Assembly (NCBI GenBank): GCA_002413865.1
Contig: DHXX01000012.1
Span: 224,978-237,816 of the forward strand
Direction of reading: 5' to 3'
Length of the DNA stretch: 12,839 nt
Origin: Candidatus Saccharibacteria bacterium UBA5145
GTDB lineage: Bacteria; Patescibacteriota; Saccharimonadia; Saccharimonadales; UBA4665
The notes under the pieces were generated by a model that was not told where the DNA came from, did not search any database, and worked only from the letters and a program-made list of their open reading frames with translations. Every line of letters begins with the position of its first letter. The stretch's first letter is position 1. Of the stretch, positions 6,626-12,839 are shown piece after piece. Position numbers and translations under genes: made by a program.

Positions 6626-8257
6626 ATGCAACTTCAATTTATTGGTCAAAACGTTCATTTTGCAGTCAGTCTCTTGGCTTCACTGGCAGTGTTTGCCGTC
6701 TTTTGGCTAACCTTTGATGCTTGGTTGGAACGCCGTCGCTTGCGGGAAGCCGTTAAGTGGAGCGGTTTCTTGTTGCTCGCCCTGGGCTTGTTGCTCAACG
6801 GTGCGATTGTTGAGTCCGGCAATATCAATGCGAGTTTTTGGTCAACGCTACTCCCCGGGATTTCACTCGGTCTGCGCATAGCTGGTTATATCGCGATTGC
6901 TCTCGGTCAAATTTTGGATCCGCTCATGTTGCGACCAAGCTACGAAGTACCTCAAGAGGGAGGTGAACCTGCGGTTGCGGCCACACCGAATACTAGCCAG
7001 CCAATGCAGGGTGCCGTTATCGGTGGCGTAGCCATCGCTAAAATGATTGCTCTGCCGTTCTTGCCACTTGTTGTTGCCGGCCTCTATTGGCGCCGAGCGA
7101 CGACTGGGCTTGAGCGTCACTTGCGGCCGGTAGTAATCGGCTTTGCACTATTGACAGCTTTTGAGCTTGGCACGGCGCTCGGCGCCTTGCGAGCCAGTAG
7201 CAACCCGCTTGTCTACAACTGGGTGGCGACGTATGGCCCGATCTGGTGGATGACCCAAGCCGCTTTATTGGCCGGTGGTATTATCCTAGGCCGTTGGGTA
7301 TGGCAATATTTAACCAAGCGACTAATCAGTCAAATATTCATGGTGCTGGTCACGACGACGGTAGTTATCTATTTCGTGTCGACGGCAGCCTTTAGCTTGC
7401 TGCTGCTGCGCAACACGCGCTCCCAAGCTCTTGATGACCTGGCGACCGCCAGCCACGTCTTGGACTATGCCCTAACGAGCCGCAAGGCTGAAATTGCCGC
7501 CCAGGCCGAGGCTGTCGCCTTCCAACCCGGTGTGGCCAGTGCGGCGACTAGCGCTGACCACCGGGCGATGATTACGGCAGTTGGTGATTTTGCAGTTTCC
7601 CATCAATTGAGCTCATTAGTTATAACCGATGCCGACGGTCGCGTACTGCTGCGGGCCGAAGATCCCGATCGTTGGGGCGATTCACGATCCAACGATTCAC
7701 TGGTCCAGCGCGCCTTAATTGGCCGCGAAGCTTCCAGCGTTGCCGTGCTAAAGGGTGTTGTCGCCCCCAATGTGAACTTAATGTCGGCTCGACCAGTTCG
7801 CGACAGTAGCGGTTTGATTGTTGGTACGGTGACGGTCGCCCGAGCTGTCTCGAGTGCTTTCGTCGACGGTATTCGCTCGGCCACCGGCCTGCAAAGCACG
7901 GTGTACGGCGGTGACCAGCGGGCAGCCACTACGCTGACGAGTGGCGATGGCCTCCACCGGGCAATTGGTCTCCGCGAAACGAATGGGCAAGTCTTAAGCA
8001 CCGTATTACACCAAGGCAAAAGTTACAGTGGTGAAACTAGCTTCCAGAACAGAGCCTATCTGGCGGCCTACGCGCCGTTGAAAGACGACGATAAAAACAC
8101 CGTCGGCATGCTGCTGGTGGCCCGACCGGCCGACACTTTACTAGCAGCCGCCGGTCGGTCGGTTGAGCTGGCATTCTTGATTTCAGTCGGCCTTTTGGCC
8201 CTTTCGATTGCACCCGTTTACCTGATAGCCCGCAAGATATCCAACGGGGTGCGCTAG
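6626..8257 (+). CDS. Eight-helix membrane sensor with Cache-like domain, no transmitter
   Basis: The protein has 543 residues. About seven hydrophobic helices lie in the first 260 residues (near 9-30, 43-61, 73-97, 131-153, 167-190, 200-225 and 234-258). An extracytoplasmic region of about 250 residues follows, then a last helix near 513-533. The extracytoplasmic part has the look of a Cache/PDC ligand-binding fold: SLVITDADGRVL, a WGDSRSNDSLVQRAL segment and SARPVRDSSGLIVGTVTV. In related histidine kinases and chemoreceptors the last helix leads into HAMP. Here the chain stops at ARKISNGVR, where HAMP would begin, followed by two TAG codons in tandem. No other frame in the next 120 bases continues a HAMP or kinase. 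It is probably translated together with the Ig/thioredoxin-like protein, and a receiver gene follows. It may regulate a partner through the membrane; that is inference. Confidence 0.8.
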   Translation: MQLQFIGQNVHFAVSLLASLAVFAVFWLTFDAWLERRRLREAVKWSGFLLLALGLLLNGAIVESGNINASFWSTLLPGISLGLRIAGYIAIALGQILDPLMLRPSYEVPQEGGEPAVAATPNTSQPMQGAVIGGVAIAKMIALPFLPLVVAGLYWRRATTGLERHLRPVVIGFALLTAFELGTALGALRASSNPLVYNWVATYGPIWWMTQAALLAGGIILGRWVWQYLTKRLISQIFMVLVTTTVVIYFVSTAAFSLLLLRNTRSQALDDLATASHVLDYALTSRKAEIAAQAEAVAFQPGVASAATSADHRAMITAVGDFAVSHQLSSLVITDADGRVLLRAEDPDRWGDSRSNDSLVQRALIGREASSVAVLKGVVAPNVNLMSARPVRDSSGLIVGTVTVARAVSSAFVDGIRSATGLQSTVYGGDQRAATTLTSGDGLHRAIGLRETNGQVLSTVLHQGKSYSGETSFQNRAYLAAYAPLKDDDKNTVGMLLVARPADTLLAAAGRSVELAFLISVGLLALSIAPVYLIARKISNGVR

Positions 8258-8362
8258 TAGGCGCCATGTCAGGCAAGGGGATGAATATAGTTCAAGCTAG
8301 AACGGCCGCGCGAACGGGTCGAATCGCAAGCACAAACAATAGGTATTCTGGACAGCAGGATT

Positions 8363-8374
8363 TATAATAAGGAG
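8363..8374 (+). promoter_or_regulatory. Perfect -10 hexamer and overlapping Shine-Dalgarno for the receiver
   Basis: TATAAT (8363-8368) runs into AAGGAG (8369-8374), 4 bases before the ATG at 8379. No good -35 box lies 16-18 bases upstream. If the -10 box is used, the mRNA would begin at about 8375 and exclude the Shine-Dalgarno sequence. If the receiver is read from the upstream operon, the Shine-Dalgarno sequence would work normally with a short spacer. Which of the two applies cannot be settled by eye. Confidence 0.45.
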
Positions 8375-8378
8375 CATT

Positions 8379-8777
8379 ATGACAAAGTTACTCATCACCG
8401 AAGACGACCCACTAATGTCGCGCATGTACCAAAAGATCTTCACGTTTGAAGGTTACGAGGTCGTGATGGCAGCAGACGGCCAGGAAGGCCTCGATAAGGC
8501 CCGGGAAGTCAACCCAACCATGATACTGCTCGATGTCATGATGCCCAAGCTCAACGGCTTGCAGGTGCTCGAGAAGCTCAAGGCCGATCCCGCAACCAGA
8601 GCTATCCCCGTCGTTATGCTAACCAATCTCGCCGGACAGCAAGACGCTGAAAACGCGCTGTCCAAGGGTGCCATAAAATATATCGTCAAAAGCGAGTACG
8701 ATCCCAAGCAAGTCGCTGATATGGTCAAGGAAATATTGGCCGGTTACACGCGCAACGATATCCCCTCTGTCTCTTAG
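8379..8777 (+). CDS. Single-domain CheY-like response regulator
   Basis: The protein has 132 residues and is one complete receiver domain with no output domain. The acidic metal-binding residues are E8-D9-D10, the phospho-acceptor is D52 in LLDVMMP, the switch Thr is T82 and the conserved Lys is K104. The residue after K104 is Ser (VKSEYDP) instead of the usual Pro. I have the impression that this replacement occurs in other CPR receivers. Such proteins act by phosphorylation-dependent binding to a partner or as phosphorelay intermediates. It lies 121 bases after the transmitter-less sensor. A functional pairing with the convergent histidine kinase at 9096-10853 is plausible but cannot be shown from sequence alone. 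Its stop codon sits at the edge of the long hairpin downstream. Confidence 0.95.
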   Translation: MTKLLITEDDPLMSRMYQKIFTFEGYEVVMAADGQEGLDKAREVNPTMILLDVMMPKLNGLQVLEKLKADPATRAIPVVMLTNLAGQQDAENALSKGAIKYIVKSEYDPKQVADMVKEILAGYTRNDIPSVS

Positions 8778-8941
8778 AGTCTGACAAAATCCTTCTGTCG
8801 CCAAAAACCGAAGGTCGGCCACTTTCTATCTGTTTTTCGCTTCGCTGTGCACCCTAGGGTGCACCTTGTCGCGAGAAAACAGATAGAGAATCAGGCCGCT
8901 GCTTCTGTTTTTGCATCAACAGAGGGAATTTGTCAGGCTCT
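8776..8941. repeat. Giant imperfect hairpin between convergent genes
   Basis: Almost all of this 166-nt stretch folds on itself. Outer arms 8776-8798 and 8919-8941 pair at 22 of 23 positions, counting two G.U pairs. Inside, 8802-8813 pairs with 8902-8913 (one mismatch), 8816-8820 with 8894-8898, and 8823-8840 with 8871-8889 (one bulged G). The tip carries a separate perfect palindrome. My hand count is about 65 base pairs. Position and shape suit a bidirectional terminator or 3'-end stabiliser for the two converging genes, or a palindromic mobile repeat. A T-run follows a short CCGA/TCGG stem on the minus strand (8818 down to 8803), but no classic terminator stands alone. Confidence 0.8.
8847..8864. 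repeat. Perfect 18-bp palindrome at the hairpin tip
   Basis: GTGCACCCTAGGGTGCAC equals its own reverse complement over all 18 bases, with no spacer. It could be the closing part of the large hairpin or a dimeric protein-binding site. Confidence 0.85.
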
Positions 8942-9095
8942 TGAAGCCCTCTCGAAGTTAACTTTTCCCTTAAATCCTCAGCCGTTTAAGCCGATATTAA
9001 ATTAGTCTTTGGATCGAGAAGCGATACGTTTATTCACGAAAAGTTTATACCAATTGAGCGTCCACAAAGTTAGCTATTGGCCAGCTTTGAACGCA
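8942..9095. other. Noncoding stretch downstream of the histidine kinase
   Basis: These 154 bases separate the hairpin from the kinase stop. The + strand ORF that enters from 9009 is antisense to the kinase end and has no ribosome-binding site. I see no convincing terminator, RNA gene or repeat here. Confidence 0.5.
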
Positions 9096-10853
9096 CTAGC
9101 GTCGAGACAAGTGCGCCATATGTTTAGTGGACTGATGAACTATGATAGCCGGCGTTTCCGCCGTCGCAATCGGTATTGTAAAACTGAAGACGCTCCCCTG
9201 ATCCTCGGTTGACTCCTCGAGGGCAATCGTGCCACCCATGCTGGCGACCATCATCTTAGAAATGTACAGCCCAAGCCCTGTCCCTCGAGTGGAGTCACGG
9301 GTTAGTAGGCTGCTGCTAGCCTGCTGGAATTTACGAAACAGTAACTGCTGGGATTCGGGGGTCATGCCACGGCCGGTGTCGATCACTAACACTTTAATTA
9401 AGGTACCCATGACCTGCGCCTTAAGGGTTATGCCCCCGTTATCGGTAAACTTGGCGGCGTTACCGATTAGATTGTAGACCACTTGTTTTAGGCGGTCTTC
9501 ATCGGCCCAGACTTTAGGCAGAGAATCAAACGTCGGGTCATCCATTTTCAAATAAAGATTCTTATCTCTGAACACGACTTGCATTTCTTGAACGACACTT
9601 TCGATCACCGTCTGCAGTGAAACCGGTGAGTAGGTAAAAACCATCTTTCCTTGCTCAAGTCTGGAAAGATCCAGAAAATCATTAACGATCTCTATCAAAC
9701 GAACGGCACTACCATACACATCCTCGACCATTTCCTTGAGAGGTGTATCTTTGATAAGTAAATCCTTGTAGTAATCGAGGATCATACTGCTATTGCCCCT
9801 GATACTGGTTAGTGGGGTACGGAGTTCGTGCGAGGCGATGGAGAAAAACTCATCTTTGGAGCGCGCCATAATTTTTGCCTCGGTGATATCCTCTATTAGA
9901 ATGACCGTGCCGATAATGTTGTGGTCTTGGGTTCTGACTGGAGCCCCAAAAACACTCAGGATATGATCGCCATAATCTACTTCGCTAATATTAAAGAGTT
10001 CACCGGTAGTTTGGCAGTTTTCGATAGCTTTCATAAGATCAAAGGAGGACGTTAAGAGCTTTTCTTCTAACAGCGCTACATCTATTTTTACAGTGTTAGA
10101 TAAGCCTAGTATTTTTGACAGGGCGGCATTATGAGAAATAGTCTGGCTATCCTTGAAAGTCATCAACAGGCCAACGTCAAGACTGTCGATAGACGATTGA
10201 AAGCGAACATGCTCTTCGAAGAGTTGCTGAGTGCGTTCAACTACCTGCCGCTCCACATCGGCTTTTTCGTCAGCTAGGGCTAGATTTAGTTTCTGTACTT
10301 CAAGTACCTGATCTTGGAGCTTCTGCTCGGCGTAGGCCAGGTTATCCTGACTGACGATGGTATCGAGGGTCGAGGAGAGCTTGGTGGCTAGGATGCCGAT
10401 AACACGCTCATCAGCGAACAGGAACTCTTTATCGTACAGGCGACAACAAAGGAGCACATAGCCGGAGCCTTGCTTAGAAGCAATAGGCATGAGTAATACT
10501 GATTGAATCGAGAAATGACTGATAATCTCCGGTAGAATGCCCGCTTTGGGCGAGGCTAGGCGCACTGGTCGAGCTTCTTGTAGGGTTTTATCGAAGACAC
10601 TGCCCGCGACTTTGCCAGAAAATTGATTCATTTCTTCTTTCGTCAGTCCCAGGCCGGCGATAGCTTGATAGCTCCCGTCGGCGCCGTCCAGTTCTACCAA
10701 TATACCTAGATCAATCGAGAAATTTCTGCAGATACTCTCCACGAATATAGTGCAGGCAGTGGCTTTATCTTCGACTTGGGACAGCTCAGAACTTATTTGA
10801 TACAGAATTGATACTGACGCTAGGGAGGCCTCAAGAGCGATGTCGGTAGGCAT
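9096..10853 (-). CDS. Soluble GAF-PAS hybrid sensor histidine kinase
   Basis: The protein has 585 residues with no transmembrane segment, so it is cytoplasmic. A GAF-like domain covers about 15-165 and a coiled coil about 170-220, including VERQVVERTQQL. A PAS domain (about 220-330) ends in VILIEDITEAK. The HisKA H-box has its phospho-acceptor at H342 (SHELRTP). The HATPase_c region shows the N-box around N461 (NLIGNAAKF), the DTGRGM box at D492 and GTGLGL at G524, so the kinase looks intact. No receiver is fused to it. It starts 13 bases after the FIST stop with no clear ribosome-binding site of its own, so it is probably co-transcribed with FIST. The likely input is a small ligand sensed by GAF, PAS or the FIST partner. 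The receiver encoded convergently is the nearest candidate phosphate acceptor. Confidence 0.93.
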   Translation of the reverse strand: MPTDIALEASLASVSILYQISSELSQVEDKATACTIFVESICRNFSIDLGILVELDGADGSYQAIAGLGLTKEEMNQFSGKVAGSVFDKTLQEARPVRLASPKAGILPEIISHFSIQSVLLMPIASKQGSGYVLLCCRLYDKEFLFADERVIGILATKLSSTLDTIVSQDNLAYAEQKLQDQVLEVQKLNLALADEKADVERQVVERTQQLFEEHVRFQSSIDSLDVGLLMTFKDSQTISHNAALSKILGLSNTVKIDVALLEEKLLTSSFDLMKAIENCQTTGELFNISEVDYGDHILSVFGAPVRTQDHNIIGTVILIEDITEAKIMARSKDEFFSIASHELRTPLTSIRGNSSMILDYYKDLLIKDTPLKEMVEDVYGSAVRLIEIVNDFLDLSRLEQGKMVFTYSPVSLQTVIESVVQEMQVVFRDKNLYLKMDDPTFDSLPKVWADEDRLKQVVYNLIGNAAKFTDNGGITLKAQVMGTLIKVLVIDTGRGMTPESQQLLFRKFQQASSSLLTRDSTRGTGLGLYISKMMVASMGGTIALEESTEDQGSVFSFTIPIATAETPAIIVHQSTKHMAHLSRR

Positions 10854-10866
10854 TATAGACTGGCGA

Positions 10867-12054
10867 TCATTGCGGTATTACGTAGACGCCGCACGTCTTG
10901 TTGTATAGCGCGGGTGGACCGCCGCCTTCGATGCCAAATTCCCCAAAAGAGAAAAAGCCGATCATCGGCACGTCTTCTCCGATACTGCTTCGGATATTGG
11001 TAAGCTCCGTTTCAGCCTGATCATCGAGATACAATAACCTCGAGACGCAATCAGCGACGAGCGTCAGGGCAGCGGGTTTGCCTTCTAAGCCCGCTTTCGC
11101 TTCATTTGCTGCTGAAACAGAAGCGCTCAGTAGTGATTCTTTGCTTCCGGTCATAATTCTTACGATTGAATTTTCGGGTATTTCGGAGACGAAGGTGATT
11201 GATTGATCTTCGAGGGAGGCCGACAGCGGATCGCGCACGACGTATTCCCCCGTTCCCATGGGGATCCCGAGAGGGTGGCCACTCGCAAAAGCGTAGAACT
11301 GAGAATAGTCAAACTGTTGCGTGTCTTTGTCTAAGTGATTCATATAGAAATTCAAGGCCGGTTCGCCGTCTATCTCTTTGACAACTTTTCCCTCTGCCTT
11401 GGTGACGACAAAGGCTTGTCCGGTCGCCTCCCAACCATGCATCAGTGATATGCCTTGAGGAGTTTCTGAGACTATTAAGGCTGCTACGGCTGCATCGGTA
11501 AGTATTTTTTGGTTGATAATTTGAAATGATTTTTTAAAGTGCAAATTATCAGCCGACCCGCCGCCAAAGAAACGGAAAAAACTTCCAAATTCATGAAAGG
11601 CCTCAGTTAATGTATCGGATACTACTCCTTTTGTCATGGAAGCGTCTGCAAACAGCAGCAAAACTTGGTTTTTTGGATGAACTTTAGGCACTGTTGACGC
11701 GGTCAAAAGACTACCAAGACTTTTGCCGGTCGCTACGGCGTCTTGGCTCATGTTTTCACCCAAGCCGACGGTCACTTTAAGCGTATCGGATGCGATAATG
11801 GCCACTCCCAAGCCGTCGGCATAAATCTTGTTATTAAAAATAAGGCTTGGCGCAGTGCAACCGATCAGGGGTGTATCGCCTAGTAGCGAACGGATTCCGC
11901 TGGTGGCTGCTTGTTCCTCGTATTGTTCTGTCATGAAAACAATCGCCAAGACAGGGTTTGCTATTTTTTCCATAGCCGTGTGGGTCGCTTCGATTCCAGC
12001 CTGATATGAATCACCCACGTGCTGACTCAGCCCGATGGCAGCCGTTGTAGCCAT
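10867..12054 (-). CDS. FIST-domain small-ligand sensor protein
   Basis: The protein has 395 residues with no signal peptide or membrane helix. It matches the FIST N plus FIST C architecture. The N-terminal domain (about 30-225) contains LIGCTAPSLIF and FFGGGSADN. The C-terminal domain (about 226-375) ends with the family's typical GFFSFGEFG at 366-374. FIST domains are known beside or fused to signalling proteins and are predicted to bind small molecules such as amino acids. The downstream neighbour is a soluble histidine kinase only 13 bases away, so FIST probably provides ligand input to that kinase. The start is supported by GAAGGGA 8 bases upstream. Confidence 0.93.
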   Translation of the reverse strand: MATTAAIGLSQHVGDSYQAGIEATHTAMEKIANPVLAIVFMTEQYEEQAATSGIRSLLGDTPLIGCTAPSLIFNNKIYADGLGVAIIASDTLKVTVGLGENMSQDAVATGKSLGSLLTASTVPKVHPKNQVLLLFADASMTKGVVSDTLTEAFHEFGSFFRFFGGGSADNLHFKKSFQIINQKILTDAAVAALIVSETPQGISLMHGWEATGQAFVVTKAEGKVVKEIDGEPALNFYMNHLDKDTQQFDYSQFYAFASGHPLGIPMGTGEYVVRDPLSASLEDQSITFVSEIPENSIVRIMTGSKESLLSASVSAANEAKAGLEGKPAALTLVADCVSRLLYLDDQAETELTNIRSSIGEDVPMIGFFSFGEFGIEGGGPPALYNKTCGVYVIPQ

Positions 12055-12062
12055 ATTAAATA

Positions 12063-12137
12063 TCCCTTCTATTTCTTAAGAAGATAAATAAAAAGCCTAG
12101 GAGAGTAATAGAATATTTACGCTTTTGCTTAGTGTAA
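12063..12137 (-). promoter_or_regulatory. Ribosome-binding site and weak candidate promoter of the FIST-kinase operon
   Basis: On the minus strand AGAAGGGA (12070-12063) lies 8 bases before the FIST ATG and is convincing. Upstream, TTACAC (12137-12132), a 16-base spacer and TATTCT (12115-12110) form a weak sigma70-like pair, each box matching 4 of 6 consensus bases. The remainder of the gap up to about 12292 shows nothing else that I can support. Confidence 0.35.
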
Positions 12138-12292
12138 CATAGATCAGTTTATTTAACGCAGTCAGCGGGACACGGTAACTATCCGTCATTTTTGCGGTTG
12201 AGGTTAGATAAGATAAGCCGATATGGGCGATCGATCAGGCGGATCGAGTGTGGAGTATGGCGCTATCAAAGAGGGCTGCTGTCGGCTGCTTA

Positions 12293-12430
12293 TTAAGTCG
12301 TGCGCCACATAGTGCTGCGCGCAATGAGCCATTTTATGATTATCTCTGGGTTGGGTACAGACCGTAGTTTTGTCGCTAGTAATGGCAGCTTGTCCGGTAT
12401 GAGTTCAATGCCTAAGACGCGCTTAGTCAT
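12293..12430 (-). CDS. Possible 45-residue basic protein overlapping the preceding stop
   Basis: The frame opens at an ATG that overlaps the stop of the HAMP protein gene (ATGACTAA, 8 bases shared) and runs 45 codons to a TAA. The peptide begins MTKRVLGIELIPDKLP and ends IARSTMWRTT. It is basic, with alternating hydrophobic and charged residues that look protein-like. I do not recognise it. The overlap favours translational coupling, but there is no Shine-Dalgarno sequence and the ORF is short enough to arise by chance. It fills about a third of the 368-bp gap between the HAMP protein and FIST. Confidence 0.35.
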   Translation of the reverse strand: MTKRVLGIELIPDKLPLLATKLRSVPNPEIIIKWLIARSTMWRTT

Positions 12431-12839
12431 CGCCCAATCTGGTTCGTAATTTGGCATTTTGCTGTTTCAAATCTTTCATTCGGAGTTCGCGGTCAATCAT
12501 CAAGCCATTCGTACGCTTCATCTGGTCGAGCTGGTCATCCAATGCCTTCGTGCGCTCGGTAACCTGTTGCTCTAAGGTTGAGTTAGTCTGCTTGAGGTCA
12601 TAAGTATTGTGAAGTCGGGCGAGCAGATCATTGATATCAGACCCAAGCCCAGCGATTTCATCGTTGCCGCTTACTGCCACCACTTTAGTAGAGTCCTGAA
12701 CATCTTTAAGCTCTTTAAGATGGCTCGACAGGCTCAGCAAGCGCTTCACAATCAGCCGGTTAAGTATTGAAGCTGTAATGATAATTATCAACAACCCAAC
12801 CGAGAAAGAGGTCAATAGGAACGCCCGCATACTGTTGCG
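12423..12839 (-). CDS. HAMP/coiled-coil membrane sensor without kinase domain (5' end outside window)
   Basis: The frame is open to the right edge of the window, so only the last 138 residues are visible. A transmembrane helix (about 7-30; SVGLLIIIITASIL) leads into a HAMP domain (about 30-82) with RLLSLSSHLKEL and the characteristic SGNDEIAGLGSDINDLL. A long coiled coil follows (about 82-132; LEQQVTERTKAL, then MKRTNGLMIDRELRMKDL). The chain ends at RLGDD with no HisKA, HATPase, GGDEF or methyl-accepting domain. HAMP segments of this type often follow CHASE4 sensor domains; the missing N-terminus would tell. Its coiled coil resembles the one in the nearby soluble kinase, and pairing between them is an inference. 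The tail with RELRMKDLK is a familiar way for such coiled coils to end, so this is probably the natural C-terminus. Confidence 0.8.
   Translation of the reverse strand, partial: RNSMRAFLLTSFSVGLLIIIITASILNRLIVKRLLSLSSHLKELKDVQDSTKVVAVSGNDEIAGLGSDINDLLARLHNTYDLKQTNSTLEQQVTERTKALDDQLDQMKRTNGLMIDRELRMKDLKQQNAKLRTRLGDD

Noticed and set aside
8266..8367. 33-codon + strand ORF between the sensor and the receiver (starts MSGKGMNIVQ)
   Set aside because: No ribosome-binding site, low-complexity content, no HAMP-like continuation, and it ends inside the -10/Shine-Dalgarno region of the receiver.
8771..8942. CTCTT as target-site duplication of a transposed element around the hairpin
   Set aside because: It is only 5 bases, and the right copy overlaps the paired arm, so the ends do not line up as a clean insertion; not strong enough to call a mobile element.
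9009..9212. 67-codon + strand ORF running into the 3' end of the histidine kinase
   Set aside because: It is antisense to a strongly supported gene, has no ribosome-binding site and no recognisable protein features.
12222..12311. Short + strand ORF starting MGDRSGGSSV
   Set aside because: Fewer than 30 codons, no ribosome-binding site, and antisense to the better-placed 45-codon ORF.

Overview
The window is about 12.8 kb of gene-dense bacterial DNA with ordinary stop usage: TAG, TAA and TGA all end genes. It carries large secreted or surface proteins beside two-component signalling proteins. The best guess is an environmental Patescibacteria (CPR) genome, possibly Saccharibacteria. That rests on the protein style: very large, Ala/Gly/Thr-rich fibre-like proteins, a small one-helix protein of a type I associate with CPR genomes, and a single-domain response regulator with Lys-Ser where Lys-Pro is usual. 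No rRNA, tRNA or marker gene is present, so the taxonomy is an inference.

Left part (1-8777, all + strand). The end of a giant fibre-like surface protein, cut by the left edge, has a C-terminal module resembling phage tail-fibre ends. It overlaps by one base the start of a small single-pass membrane protein. A secreted seven-bladed virginiamycin-B-lyase-like propeller follows, with blades that are nearly identical in DNA. Next come a multi-Ig secreted protein that ends in a thioredoxin-fold domain with both active-site cysteines replaced by serine, and, 3 bases later, an eight-helix membrane sensor with an extracytoplasmic Cache-like domain. The sensor stops where a HAMP domain would begin. 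A stand-alone CheY-like receiver comes next.

Middle (8776-9095). Between the converging receiver and histidine kinase genes lies one very long imperfect hairpin of about 166 nt, with an 18-bp perfect palindrome at its tip, followed by about 150 bp with nothing recognisable.

Right part (9096-12839, all - strand). Read in the direction of transcription, there is the end of a membrane HAMP/coiled-coil protein without a kinase domain (cut by the right edge), a possible 45-residue ORF overlapping its stop, a FIST-domain sensor, and 13 bases later a soluble GAF-PAS histidine kinase.

Taken together, the signalling parts are split across polypeptides. Two membrane sensors have no transmitter, one complete kinase has no membrane segment, there is a FIST ligand-binding protein, and the receiver has no output domain. 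A distributed sensory circuit watching the cell surface is plausible but is inference only. Leads on gene expression are a promoter whose predicted start falls on the ATG of the Ig/thioredoxin-like gene (a probable leaderless mRNA) and the giant intergenic hairpin.
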